NCBI RefSeq assembly: GCF_001938565.1
Contig: NZ_MSYM01000013.1
Span: 63,496-127,495 of the forward strand
Source of the DNA: Rhodoferax antarcticus ANT.BR
GTDB lineage: Bacteria; Pseudomonadota; Gammaproteobacteria; Burkholderiales; Burkholderiaceae_C
Reading direction: 5' to 3'
Length of the DNA: 64,000 bases
The position numbers were made by a program, and so were the translations under genes. The notes beneath the pieces are model-generated. The model worked only from the letters and a program-made list of their open reading frames with translations. It searched no databases and was not told the DNA's origin. This document shows positions 8,225 through 16,345 of the stretch, piece after piece (position 1 is the first letter of the stretch; each line of letters begins with the position of its first letter).

Positions 8225-9109
8225 ATGTCAGCTTCCACGCCCCCCCCCACCATTGACCCGCTTGCCGCCCAACGCTGGCAGCAGATGCCTGCCACTGAGT
8301 CGCCCTGGCTGCATGAAGAGGTCGCGCGGCGCATGCAGGAGCGGCTGGACTGGATCAAGACCCAGCCCAGCAGTTGGGTGCATTGGCAGCCGATGCTGGG
8401 CGGCCTGCAGGCGCACAGTTTGCTGGCGCAGCGCTACCCAAAAGCTGCCTGCACGGTGCTGGAGGCTTCCAATGCTGGTGTGCAACTCGCATCGAAGGCG
8501 CTGATGGCGCCGCGCTGGAAGCCGCAAGCCTGGCTGCAGCCCAAGACCAGCGTGGTCCAAAGGGTCGATCAACCCGCGCAGATGCTGTGGTCCAACATGG
8601 CGCTGCACATGGCCGCCGACCCGCAGGCGCTGATGGCGCAGTGGCAGGAAGCGCTGCAGGTGGATGGCTTTCTGATGTTTTCCTGCCTTGGCCCCGACAC
8701 GCTCAAAGAGCTGCAAACGCTCTACCAAACGCTGGGCTGGCCCGCGCACGCGCATGCGTTTACCGACATGCACGACTGGGGCGACATGCTGATGACCGCC
8801 GGGTTTGCCGAGCCGGTGATGGACATGGAACGCATCACGCTCACCTTTGAGTCGCCCGAGCGCCTGCTGCAAGAGCTGCGCGGCTTGGGGCGCAACCTGC
8901 ACACCGGGCGTTTTTCCGCCCTGCGGGGGCGTGGCTGGCACCGGCAACTGCTGCAGGCGCTGGCGCAACAGCCCTTGCAATTGACCTTTGAGGTGATTTA
9001 CGGTCACGCTTTCAAGCCCGCGCCGCGCTTGTCGGTGGCGGCACACAGCGAGATCAGTCTGGACAACATGCGTGCTGCGCTGGCACGCGGTCGGGCCAAG
9101 CCGGGTTAG
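8225..9109 (+). CDS. BioC-like methyltransferase
   Basis: Protein of 294 residues related to malonyl-ACP O-methyltransferase BioC of Burkholderiales, divergent from comF. The N-terminus carries the conserved start of BioC (RWQQMPATESPWLHEEVARRM). The normal SAM-binding motif I (a Gly-rich DLGCGTG loop) is not visible; in its place stands WVHWQPMLGGLQAHSLL. The post-motif segment LMFSCLGPDTLKELQTL and the C-terminal WGDMLMTAGFAEPVMD match BioC well. The ATG at 8225 fits the family length. Codons 6-8 are three prolines encoded within a run of nine C, a slippage-prone tract. Activity is uncertain because of the altered motif I. Confidence 0.72.
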   Translation: MSASTPPPTIDPLAAQRWQQMPATESPWLHEEVARRMQERLDWIKTQPSSWVHWQPMLGGLQAHSLLAQRYPKAACTVLEASNAGVQLASKALMAPRWKPQAWLQPKTSVVQRVDQPAQMLWSNMALHMAADPQALMAQWQEALQVDGFLMFSCLGPDTLKELQTLYQTLGWPAHAHAFTDMHDWGDMLMTAGFAEPVMDMERITLTFESPERLLQELRGLGRNLHTGRFSALRGRGWHRQLLQALAQQPLQLTFEVIYGHAFKPAPRLSVAAHSEISLDNMRAALARGRAKPG

Positions 9110-9220
9110 CGCCACACGGCAGCGGCGCTACCTGGCCTGCGCCAAAATGGCGCGTTTGGGCTGCTGCACGCTGACGCGGATCGCTCTGCACGCCCGCACT
9201 TAAGCCATTTACTGCAGCGT

Positions 9221-9844
9221 ATGATCACATGCTTGAACAAACGAAGCGCTCTTCAAAAAATAGCTACTAGCGCAATATTCATATGGGCTGCAAGCCAATT
9301 AGCCGCATGTGATCAGGACGCTCTGAAGTTCACCGCCATCAACATCACCGGTGCCAGTTACGGCCGTGACTTTGCCCTGACCGACCACAATGGCCAGCCG
9401 CGCACGCTGGCAGATTTTCGCGGCAAGATCGTGATGGTGTTCTTTGGTTACACCCAGTGTCCGGACGTGTGCCCCACCTCCATGACCGAGATGGTCGCCA
9501 TCAAGCAGTTGCTAGGGCCTGATGGCGACAAGCTGCAGGGCCTGTTCGTCACCGTGGACCCCGAGCGCGATCAGCCCGAGATGCTTAAGGCCTATATGGC
9601 GGCTTTTGACCCCAGCTTTCTGGCGCTCTACACCACGCCCGAGAAGACCGCCGCCTTGGCCAAGGATTTCAAGGTGTACTTTAAGAAAGTGCCCGGCCCC
9701 GCGCCCACCAGCTACACCGTTGACCACACTGCGGGCAGCTACGTGTATGACACCCAAGGCAAGCTGCGGCTGTTCACTCGCTACGGCACCGCGCCAGAAA
9801 AAACCGCTGCTGACATTCATTTGCTACTGAAAAACGCCACCTAG
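9221..9844 (+). CDS. SCO1/SenC family copper chaperone lipoprotein
   Basis: Thioredoxin-fold protein of 207 residues that delivers copper to, or reduces, the CuA site of cytochrome oxidase. The copper ligands are present: CPDVC (in GYTQCPDVCPTS) and the distal His in VDHTAGSYVYD. The signal peptide ends in a lipobox LAAC, so it should be a membrane-anchored periplasmic lipoprotein. Residues 13-27 (KIATSAIFIWAASQL) are encoded by a copy of the interspersed repeat at 9259-9300, so the hydrophobic core of the signal is repeat-derived. No oxidase genes are adjacent. Confidence 0.9.
   Translation: MITCLNKRSALQKIATSAIFIWAASQLAACDQDALKFTAINITGASYGRDFALTDHNGQPRTLADFRGKIVMVFFGYTQCPDVCPTSMTEMVAIKQLLGPDGDKLQGLFVTVDPERDQPEMLKAYMAAFDPSFLALYTTPEKTAALAKDFKVYFKKVPGPAPTSYTVDHTAGSYVYDTQGKLRLFTRYGTAPEKTAADIHLLLKNAT
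9259..9300 (+). repeat. interspersed repeat copy 1 (inside SCO signal peptide)
   Basis: Begins AATAGCTACTAGCGCAATAT and continues to ATGGGCTGCAAGCCAATT. It shares the pattern AATAGCT-N5-GCGCA-N10-GGGCT-N3-GCC with the other copies listed here. It lies in frame in the SCO gene. Confidence 0.75.
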
Positions 9845-9854
9845 CTACTATTGA

Positions 9855-9897
9855 TATAGGAGCTACTGACGCTTTATCTACAAGGGCTGAAGGCCTA
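9855..9897 (+). repeat. interspersed repeat copy 2
   Basis: ATAGGAGCTACTGACGCTTT followed by ATCTACAAGGGCTGAAGGCC, immediately after the SCO stop codon. Same family as copy 1. Confidence 0.65.
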
Positions 9898-9914
9898 AGA
9901 GGCATATAAACGTA

Positions 9915-9945
<31 letters not shown>

Positions 9946-9976
9946 TTGCCCCTGCTCTGAGGCGCTGGGCGGCCGG

Positions 9977-10007
9977 CAGTCAGTCAGCCAGTCAGCCAGT
10001 CAGCCAG
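9977..10007 (+). repeat. 8-bp tandem repeat
   Basis: Three exact copies of CAGTCAGC with partial units at both ends, ending a few bases before the stop codon of the Bug receptor gene (minus strand). Confidence 0.95.
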
Positions 10008-10012
10008 ATCAG

Positions 10013-11020
10013 TTACTGGTTGCTGATACCCAGCGTTTTGATCACGCCGCCAAACAGCGCGGTGTCAGAGGTGATGCGGTTGGCCAGGCCCTCGGGCGAT
10101 GAGCCCACCACCTGCCAGCCCTGCTGGAAAAGTTTTTCCCGCACCTCGGGCGAGCGGGCAATCTCGCTGATCAGCTTGGAGAGTTTGGCCACGATCGGGG
10201 CTGGCATGGTTTTAGGTGCCGCCACCGCGTTCCAGATCTCCAAGTTGAAATTGGCCACACCGGCTTCACTCATGCTGGGGAGTTCCGGCGCCAGCGCGCT
10301 GCGCCCGCTAGAGGTGACGCCGATAGCGCGCAACTTGTCCCCTTTGACCTGCGCCAGTGCCAGCGCCGGCGGCAGCATCGACAACTGCAGCTGCCCACCG
10401 AGCATGCCACCTGCCACCTGGGCGTAGCCGGGGTAAGGCACATGCACAGCTTTCGTCCCGGTGCGCGATTGCAGCAATTCCATGCCGATGTGCCCGACTG
10501 TGCCCACGCCTGGCGAGCCATAGCTCCAGCTGTCTGCGGCCTGTTTGGCTGCTGCCAGAAACGCCCGTGCATCGGCACCGGGCGCATTTTTGGGAGCCAT
10601 CAGCACCAGTGGCGACACGCCGATCAGGCTCACTGGCGCCAGGTCTTTCAAGGGGTCATAGGGCAGCTTGGGGTTGAGCAGCTTGGCGGTGGTCATGTTG
10701 CCGTTGATCATCAGGCCCAGCGTGTGGTTGTCCGTGGCCTTGGCCACGAAGTCGGCGCCAATATTGCCGCCCGCGCCCACCTTGTTTTCCACAATCACCG
10801 GTTGGCCTAGCGCTTTGGACAGCGGTTCGGCCAGGGTGCGCGCGGTCAAATCGGGCGAGGAGCCGCCGGGGAAGCCGACGATGATGCGTACCGTCTTTGT
10901 CGGCCAGTTCACTGTCTGTGAAACATTTTGGCGAAACCCCGAGTCCAGGCCGATAGCCCAAGTAGATATTGCGCTAATAGCTATAAAAAAAAGAGTATTT
11001 CGGCGTTGCAAAGAGATCAT
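10013..11020 (-). CDS. Bug family tripartite tricarboxylate transporter receptor
   Basis: Periplasmic solute receptor of 335 residues (TctC/Bug family). Typical motifs are PTKTVRIIVGFPGGSSPDLTAR, PVIVENKVGAGGNIG, then PYDPLKDLAPVSLI and YGSPGVGTVGH. I chose ATG 11020 because GGAG lies 7 bases upstream; the in-frame ATGs at 11041 and 11074 fall in the rpoH terminator. The signal peptide core (FFIAISAISTWAIG) is encoded by a repeat copy at 10947-10992. No TctA or TctB membrane partner is adjacent, which is common for the many orphan Bug receptors in Burkholderiales. The ligand is unknown. Confidence 0.88.
   Translation of the reverse strand: MISLQRRNTLFFIAISAISTWAIGLDSGFRQNVSQTVNWPTKTVRIIVGFPGGSSPDLTARTLAEPLSKALGQPVIVENKVGAGGNIGADFVAKATDNHTLGLMINGNMTTAKLLNPKLPYDPLKDLAPVSLIGVSPLVLMAPKNAPGADARAFLAAAKQAADSWSYGSPGVGTVGHIGMELLQSRTGTKAVHVPYPGYAQVAGGMLGGQLQLSMLPPALALAQVKGDKLRAIGVTSSGRSALAPELPSMSEAGVANFNLEIWNAVAAPKTMPAPIVAKLSKLISEIARSPEVREKLFQQGWQVVGSSPEGLANRITSDTALFGGVIKTLGISNQ
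10947..10992 (-). repeat. interspersed repeat copy 3 (inside Bug signal peptide)
   Basis: On the minus strand: TATAGCTATTAGCGCAATAT, then CTACTTGGGCTATCGGCC. It lies in frame within the Bug receptor signal peptide, in the same reading frame as copy 1 in the SCO gene. Confidence 0.75.
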
Positions 11021-11040
11021 GAGGGTGCTCCGTTGAGACA

Positions 11041-11080
11041 TAAAAAAACCCTGGGTACCAGCAAGCTGCGGCACCCAGGG
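11041..11080 (-). terminator. Rho-independent terminator of rpoH
   Basis: Stem CCCTGGGT (11049-11056) / ACCCAGGG (11073-11080) followed on the minus strand by seven T (11042-11048). It lies 39 bases beyond the rpoH stop. Confidence 0.88.
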
Positions 11081-11118
11081 TGATTATCGGCGCGCCAGGT
11101 GCGCGTCAAACCGGTGGA

Positions 11119-12060
11119 TCAGGCAAACTCAACCAGCGACTTTTTCATCTTTTTCATGGCCGCCACTTCAATCTGGCGGATGCGCTCGGCGCTCACGCTG
11201 TAAACCGCAGCCAAGTCGTGCAGCGTCATGCCGCCGGAACTGTCGTCGTTGACTTTAAGCCAGCGTTCCTCGACGATGTGGCGGCTGCGCGCGTCCAGCG
11301 TCTCCAGCGCCAGGGCAATGCCGTCACTGGCCAGCTCGTCACGGTGCTGCGCTTCAATCATGGCGGTGGGCTCGTGGGCGGCATCGGTCAGGTACGAAAT
11401 CGGGCCGTAAGCGTCTTCGCCATCGTCGCCCGGTGTCGGGTCAAGCAGCACATCACCACCGGACAGGCGCGCTTCCATCTCGATGACTTCCTCGCGCTTG
11501 ACGTTTAACTGCGTTGCCATGGCGTCGATCTGGCTGTCGTTGAGCGTGTCGCGGTGCGAATCCAGATCGGCCATGGCGTCGGCGCTGCGAAAACGCTGCT
11601 TCATTGAGCGCAGGTTGAAAAACAGCTTGCGCTGCGCCTTGGTGGTGGCCACCTTGACCATGCGCCAGTTTTTCAGGATGTATTCGTGAATCTCGGCCTT
11701 GATCCAATGCAGCGCGTAGCTCACCAGACGCACGCCTTGGTCCGGGTCGAAGCGTTTCACCGCCTTCATCAGGCCCACATTGCCTTCCTGAATCAGGTCG
11801 CCATGCGCAAGGCCATAGCCCAAGTACTGACGTGCGGTAGACACCACCAGGCGCAGGTGCGAGAGCACCAGTTTTCCGGCGGCTTCCAGGTCGTTGTCGA
11901 TGCGGAACTCGCGTGCAAACCGCTGCTCTTCTTCCAGGGTGAGCATCGGCATACGGTTAACGGCGGAAATGTAGGCATCCAGATTGCCCAGCGCAGGAAC
12001 CAGCGCCCAGGGGTTGGCCAGGGTCAGCGCGGTGCTTGGGGTATCAGTGTGAATCGTCAT
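11119..12060 (-). CDS. rpoH: RNA polymerase heat-shock sigma factor sigma32
   Basis: Sigma-70 family member of 313 residues that directs RNA polymerase to heat-shock promoters. The RpoH box QRKLFFNLR, diagnostic for sigma32, is present. Region 2 (LVVSTARQYLGYGLAHGDLIQEGNVGLMKAVKRFDPD) and region 4 (MTLHDLAAVYSVSAERIRQIE) are intact. A perfect CIRCE element lies 31 bases upstream of the ATG, so the HrcA repressor probably controls transcription of this gene. A strong terminator follows, which makes it monocistronic. Confidence 0.95.
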   Translation of the reverse strand: MTIHTDTPSTALTLANPWALVPALGNLDAYISAVNRMPMLTLEEEQRFAREFRIDNDLEAAGKLVLSHLRLVVSTARQYLGYGLAHGDLIQEGNVGLMKAVKRFDPDQGVRLVSYALHWIKAEIHEYILKNWRMVKVATTKAQRKLFFNLRSMKQRFRSADAMADLDSHRDTLNDSQIDAMATQLNVKREEVIEMEARLSGGDVLLDPTPGDDGEDAYGPISYLTDAAHEPTAMIEAQHRDELASDGIALALETLDARSRHIVEERWLKVNDDSSGGMTLHDLAAVYSVSAERIRQIEVAAMKKMKKSLVEFA

Positions 12061-12091
12061 GCCTGTTCTCCTATGGATGGACGGCTAAATG

Positions 12092-12118
12092 TTAGCACTC
12101 CCTCAGAGAGAGTGCTAA
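12092..12118. promoter_or_regulatory. CIRCE operator (HrcA binding site)
   Basis: Perfect TTAGCACTC-N9-GAGTGCTAA inverted repeat in the rpoH 5' region. A possible promoter (TTAGCA, 18-base spacer, TAACAT on the minus strand) is embedded in it, so HrcA binding would block RNA polymerase directly. Confidence 0.95.
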
Positions 12119-12327
12119 TTGATAAGTTCAATGGCTTACATAGCGCAATCGAAAGTCATTTTGTCCGACAGGTTTCTATTGGTGTCTCCCTGATGTTTTG
12201 GCTATCGTGGGTTTGCGCGGTGGGACTTATGCGCCCATCAGAGTCCAGGGTGAAAACAAGCCAGCCAGTACCGGGCCGGGCGCAGGATCGCGTCGCGGTG
12301 ACTGCAGCCATTGGTCAGCAACAGCGC

Positions 12328-14043
12328 TCAGAAGCTCTCCCAATCGTCATTGCCAGCCTTCACCGTACTGTCATGCAACAAGTTCGCCGGTTTGGTGGCT
12401 GCCTTGGCCATCACCTTCTGAGCCGGTGCAAATGCTTTAGGTGCGCTGACCACGGCGCTGGCGCGTGCGGCGGGCGCTGAGAAATCAAGCTCCTGCCCAG
12501 GCGCCAGTTTGAACACCGCCACCGTGCTCACCAGTTCCTGCGCCTGGCTTCTCAGACTCGATGCTGCTGCGGCCATCTCTTCGACCAGAGCCGCGTTTTG
12601 TTGCGTGACCTGGTCCATCTGCTGGATAGCTTCTCCAATCTGGCCAACGCCTTGACTTTGTTCGGTGCTGGCTGAGCTGATTTCACCCATGATGTCGTTG
12701 ACCCGGCGGATGGAGCCAACCACTTCGGTCATGGTGGTGCCAGCCTGATCCACCAGTGTGGTGCCTTGCTCCACCCGCTCGACACTGGTACTGATGAGAG
12801 TTTTGATTTCTTTCGCGGCTTCTGCCGAGCGGCCAGCCAGGCTGCGCACTTCACTGGCCACCACCGCAAATCCGCGCCCCTGTTCACCGGCGCGGGCCGC
12901 TTCCACCGCCGCGTTCAAGGCCAGGATGTTGGTCTGGAAGGCAATGCCGTCAATGACGCTGATGATGTCGCTGATCTTGCGGCTAGATTCGTTGATGCCT
13001 TTCATGGTATTCACCACCTGGGCGACAACTTCTCCGCCTTTGACCGCAACAGCGCTGGCGTTTTGCGCCAACTGGTTGGCCTGGCGGGCGTTGTCGGCGT
13101 TTTGTTTCACGGTGGAGGAGAGTTCTTCCATGGCGGCCGCTGTTTCTTCCAGCGCGCTGGCCTGTGACTCGGTGCGGCTGGAAAGGTCCTGGTTGCCCTG
13201 AGCGATTTCGGCACAGGCGGTGGCCAGGCTCTCTGCGTTGCCACGCACATTGGCCACCACACTGCCCAGTTGGGATTGCATCTCTTGGAGGCACTGCAGC
13301 AACACACCGGTCTCATCGCGGGTGTGTACCGTCATGATGTGACTCAGATCGCCGGAGGCCACCCTGCGGGCTGCCGTCATGGCATCGCGCAGGGGAGTGG
13401 TGATGGCGCGGGTGATGAGCCACGCGATGGTGGTTCCCATCAATAACATGACCACACTCAGCACGAGCAACAACTTGGAACTGGTCTGATTCAGCGATTT
13501 GATCTCAGCGGCTCGGGTATCGATGGCTTGGCGCTGCAGTTGTTTGAAGGCGTCAAGGCCGCTCAGGTAGGCCGTAGCCTGCGGCATGTATTCCTTATTC
13601 AAGACTTCATTCGCTTCGTCTAGCTTGCTCACCTTTTTCAACTCGGTGATGCTGTCGCGGGATTGACCGTACTTTTTGCGGATCGTCGCGAGTTCTTCGA
13701 ACTGCGCCTTTTCTTCGCTTGTCTCAAGCAGTTCCCCAATGGCTTTTTGAGCCTCTGAAGCACCTTTGCCGGTCGCAGTCATATCGGCTGCAAAAAAGTC
13801 TACCAGTGAACTGTCGGTGCTCTTGGCAATGGCGGAGGTACGGCGTACCGCAGCGTTGACGTAGGTCGCCCAGTCACTGGCCAAACGTTCCTTGGTCAAG
13901 GGTGCGCCCATCATGGCTTCGGTTTCTCTGGCAGTCTCTTGCAGTCGCCACAGGCCGATGCCTGTGATGACCATGGCCAGCAGCAGGATGAGCGCAAATC
14001 CAGCGGCCAGACGCTGGCCAATAGAAAGTGTGAGGTGTTTCAT
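12328..14043 (-). CDS. methyl-accepting chemotaxis protein
   Basis: Chemoreceptor of 571 residues. ATG 14043 gives the start [20 protein letters not shown] with the first membrane helix (about residues 10-32). A periplasmic four-helix-bundle type sensor follows, with a second helix near residue 200 ([20 protein letters not shown]) and a HAMP region. The signalling hairpin tip is intact ([29 protein letters not shown]). The last residues, DDWESF, resemble the xWExF pentapeptide that tethers CheR and CheB. There are no che genes nearby, so it is an orphan receptor; the ligand is unknown. Confidence 0.93.
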   Translation of the reverse strand: MKHLTLSIGQRLAAGFALILLLAMVITGIGLWRLQETARETEAMMGAPLTKERLASDWATYVNAAVRRTSAIAKSTDSSLVDFFAADMTATGKGASEAQKAIGELLETSEEKAQFEELATIRKKYGQSRDSITELKKVSKLDEANEVLNKEYMPQATAYLSGLDAFKQLQRQAIDTRAAEIKSLNQTSSKLLLVLSVVMLLMGTTIAWLITRAITTPLRDAMTAARRVASGDLSHIMTVHTRDETGVLLQCLQEMQSQLGSVVANVRGNAESLATACAEIAQGNQDLSSRTESQASALEETAAAMEELSSTVKQNADNARQANQLAQNASAVAVKGGEVVAQVVNTMKGINESSRKISDIISVIDGIAFQTNILALNAAVEAARAGEQGRGFAVVASEVRSLAGRSAEAAKEIKTLISTSVERVEQGTTLVDQAGTTMTEVVGSIRRVNDIMGEISSASTEQSQGVGQIGEAIQQMDQVTQQNAALVEEMAAAASSLRSQAQELVSTVAVFKLAPGQELDFSAPAARASAVVSAPKAFAPAQKVMAKAATKPANLLHDSTVKAGNDDWESF

Positions 14044-14550
14044 GTCAGCGTTTTTCAGAGAGACGGTTTGAAGGTGCCAGCCAGAGCGATGCCCGGTTGG
14101 CGTGAGCTGGATGCCTGCACCTTGAGGATGTCGATGCCATACGCCACCGATCCAAGTTGAAAATTCAGGCACTCACGCGCCGGGTTGGGTGAATATGTTG
14201 GGTTCTCAGAACCCATCTCATTTATGCATATGTCGTCTATGTTGGCTTTGCCCTCGCTGTTGCAGTAACAAGTCAAGGCTTGCCCAAAAGGAGCCCGACA
14301 CTGTTGAGTTGTGATAGCAACAACGAGGGTGATAACGAGGAACACAACCCCGCTATCTTCCCTGCTGGTGGCAGGCGTCAGACAGGAGGCTTTGCGTTCT
14401 TGGCTTTCGCTCAAGTGTGCCAAACAGCGAATTTTTTTGGTTTTCCCTGAATTTGTCAATCAAATGAGCACATCTGGCACGCTGGACTGCGGCTTTTGTA
14501 GCCGCCTATCAACGGTTTGTACTCAAAGATCGGCCACATTGCCCTTGTAG
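14044..14550. other. gap upstream of the chemoreceptor
   Basis: About 500 bases with no gene I can support. A minus-strand frame (14055-14459) contains a hydrophobic stretch (VVFLVITLVVAI) but no recognised family, and its usage looks random. The gap holds a perfect palindrome at 14199-14215. The left side probably carries the chemoreceptor promoter. The right side may be what is left after the deletion that cut the ZIP transporter. Confidence 0.5.
14199..14215. promoter_or_regulatory. palindrome upstream of chemoreceptor gene
   Basis: TGGGTTCT-C-AGAACCCA, perfect 8-bp arms around one central base, about 155 bases upstream of the chemoreceptor ATG. The size and symmetry fit a dimeric repressor site, but no known consensus was recognised. 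Confidence 0.4.
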
Positions 14551-15009
14551 TCAGATCATTGCCCTGCCAGCTGGATACTCCAAAAGGTCAAAAAGCCACC
14601 AAACAAGACCAGCGTCGAGATGGGTTTCGCCTCCGGCGGCAAAACCTGCGCCGATGATGAAGCCATCAGTCGCTACATCAATAAAGGTCGCCAGCAGCAG
14701 CCCGGTGCTCAAGCCCTTAACGGCACCCGAGATGCTGGTGGCGTGCTCCATGCGCAGCGTCCACAACTTTAGCGCGTACATGAACAAGCTGCCCAGCGCA
14801 AACGAGCCCGCCAGAACCAGACCGGGCGCATGTGCCCGGCTGATCTCGGGCAACAGCTCGACCGCCAGTGCAGCCAGAACGACACCGGCTGCAAAGTGCT
14901 GAATCAGGCTGCGAGCAGTGTGGCTTGGCGTCCAGAAAGCCGCCAGAATTCCGCCCGCTAGGGCAATCACGGCTGGAATGCCCATGATCAGAAATTGATG
15001 TGTGTTCAT
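14551..15009 (-). pseudogene. truncated ZIP-family metal transporter
   Basis: The 152-residue frame starts like a ZIP-type transporter of the kind annotated in beta-proteobacteria: four hydrophobic segments, LIQHFAAGVVLAALAVELLPEI (which carries the conserved His and Glu) and then DVATDGFIIGAGFAAGGET. After this point, where helices V-VIII should follow, the sequence changes to a short unrelated tail (HLDAGLVWWLF to the stop). About 85-100 residues are missing, so the protein is very likely inactive. It begins 23 bases after the octaheme cytochrome gene on the same strand and was probably the last gene of that operon. Confidence 0.7.
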
Positions 15010-15032
15010 TTGTTTTTATAGCGGGTATGGCA

Positions 15033-15770
15033 TCAATCGTCGTGTTCGCCGCCACGCTCGCCACCGCCTTCACGGCCGCCTTTGATGTCGTGTTTGTTGC
15101 CACTGCGGTGGCATTCGACGCAGTTCTCGTATTTGCTAATACCTTCCTTGATATGTTCTCGGCGGATGTTGTCCGGCGTGTGTTCATGGCAGCCGTAGCA
15201 AGTGGACTGGCTGTAGTCATTGCGCACATGGCACGTTGCACAAGGGGCGTTGTGGTCGCGGTCGAGCACAAAGAACTTGTTGTGGTCAAAGGTGGCCGGG
15301 GTCCATTTCTGCTGTGTATGGCATGACTGGCAATTGCCGGTGACTTGCTTGTGCAGCGAGTCGGTGGGCGTTTTGTGGCAGGTCTGGCATTGCGTCAAGG
15401 TGGTTTGCTTGAGCAGGCTGTGGTCAAACTGACGCTGCCGGGCAAAACGCTTCACCCCTGCATGGTCACTGTGACAGGCCACGCAGTCCTGGCTTTTGAG
15501 GTCCTGGTGAAAAGCAGCCTTGGTGCTGGGCATGGTGAGCGCCAGGCCCGTGGTGGTCAGGCGGCCAATGTCGGCTGGCTTGTGACACGTGGCGCACTTG
15601 TCGGAACTGGCGCCGGTGAAGACGGCGTGGCAGGCAAAGCAGTCGCCCTCCAGGGCTTTGTGGCCGGGGATCAGTTTGCCTGGCCCGACCATCAAATTAG
15701 GGTAAATGAAGGTCAGCGCGGCCAGAATGACCAGGTTGACGGCCAGCAGGATCTTGACGATTTTGCTCAT
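15033..15770 (-). CDS. octaheme c-type cytochrome, membrane-anchored
   Basis: Protein of 245 residues with eight CXXCH heme sites in order: CFACH, CATCH, CVACH, CQTCH, CQSCH, CATCH, CYGCH and CVECH. Residues about 5-24 (VKILLAVNLVILAALTFIYP) form one hydrophobic segment that may stay as an anchor because no clear cleavage site follows. Many extra His residues (DHAGVK, FDHSLL, FDHNKF, RDHNAP) could be distal ligands, suggesting bis-His hemes of low potential as in cytochrome c3/c7 proteins. The tail is Gly/Glu/His rich. I chose ATG 15770, which overlaps the upstream membrane gene by 4 bases. It presumably accepts electrons from the upstream reductase and cytochrome b-like proteins in the periplasm. 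Confidence 0.88.
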   Translation of the reverse strand: MSKIVKILLAVNLVILAALTFIYPNLMVGPGKLIPGHKALEGDCFACHAVFTGASSDKCATCHKPADIGRLTTTGLALTMPSTKAAFHQDLKSQDCVACHSDHAGVKRFARQRQFDHSLLKQTTLTQCQTCHKTPTDSLHKQVTGNCQSCHTQQKWTPATFDHNKFFVLDRDHNAPCATCHVRNDYSQSTCYGCHEHTPDNIRREHIKEGISKYENCVECHRSGNKHDIKGGREGGGERGGEHDD

Positions 15771-16345
15771 ACCCAACCCCAGAACATGAAGACGCTGAGG
15801 ATGTGCCCTAGCGCGATCACCATGAACACGATGTAAATCGGGATGTGCACCTTGCGCCACTGGTTCATGATGTACAGCGCGACAGCGTCCCAGAACACGG
15901 CTTGTTCAACCTCGGGTTTGGACATGCCGCGCAGTTGGAGCTGCTCGCGCTGGTCTTGCACAAGCGCACGCGCCCGTTTGAGCAACATGCGGCCCACCAG
16001 ACCACTGACCACATTGACACTCATGGCCACAGTGGCCAGCCACGGCAGGATGGCGTTGAAGTGAACGCCTGCGTGGATCAGGATCATTAACGAGCCCAGC
16101 CAGGCGCTGAACTCGTGCATGCGCAGCAGCGTGACCGGGTTGCCCGAGGTAACGATCTTGCGCTTGCGCAGCGAGTAATAGAACGAGACGATGATCAGCA
16201 CGGTGCCCAAAATGCCCAGGTAACGGCCCACCCACACCAGGTTCAACCGATGCAGCAGGTAGTCTCCTGACAAGCTGGCTGCCGCCAGCACACCCAGCAA
16301 CAAGCCAAAGGGTAAAACGTGGTCGCGCCACAGTGATCGGTTCAT
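15767..16345 (-). CDS. membrane cytochrome b-like protein
   Basis: Integral membrane protein of 192 residues with about five hydrophobic segments. His residues lie within or at the edges of helices in a spacing that could bind two b hemes: MHEFSAWLGSLMILIHAGVHF (residues about 76-96) and KVHIPIYIVFMVIALGH (about 165-181). This resembles the ferric reductase-like/cytochrome b561-like class, although I cannot assign a named family. A charged loop (RARALVQDQREQLQLRG) lies between the two halves. The gene abuts the reductase stop and overlaps the cytochrome c start, so the three are translationally coupled. Role inferred: quinone-independent transmembrane electron transfer. Confidence 0.72.
   Translation of the reverse strand: MNRSLWRDHVLPFGLLLGVLAAASLSGDYLLHRLNLVWVGRYLGILGTVLIIVSFYYSLRKRKIVTSGNPVTLLRMHEFSAWLGSLMILIHAGVHFNAILPWLATVAMSVNVVSGLVGRMLLKRARALVQDQREQLQLRGMSKPEVEQAVFWDAVALYIMNQWRKVHIPIYIVFMVIALGHILSVFMFWGWV

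Noticed and set aside
14055..14459. 134-codon minus-strand frame in the chemoreceptor leader
   Set aside because: One hydrophobic stretch but no signal peptide logic, no family, no Shine-Dalgarno, and it overlaps the expected promoter; not enough to call a gene.
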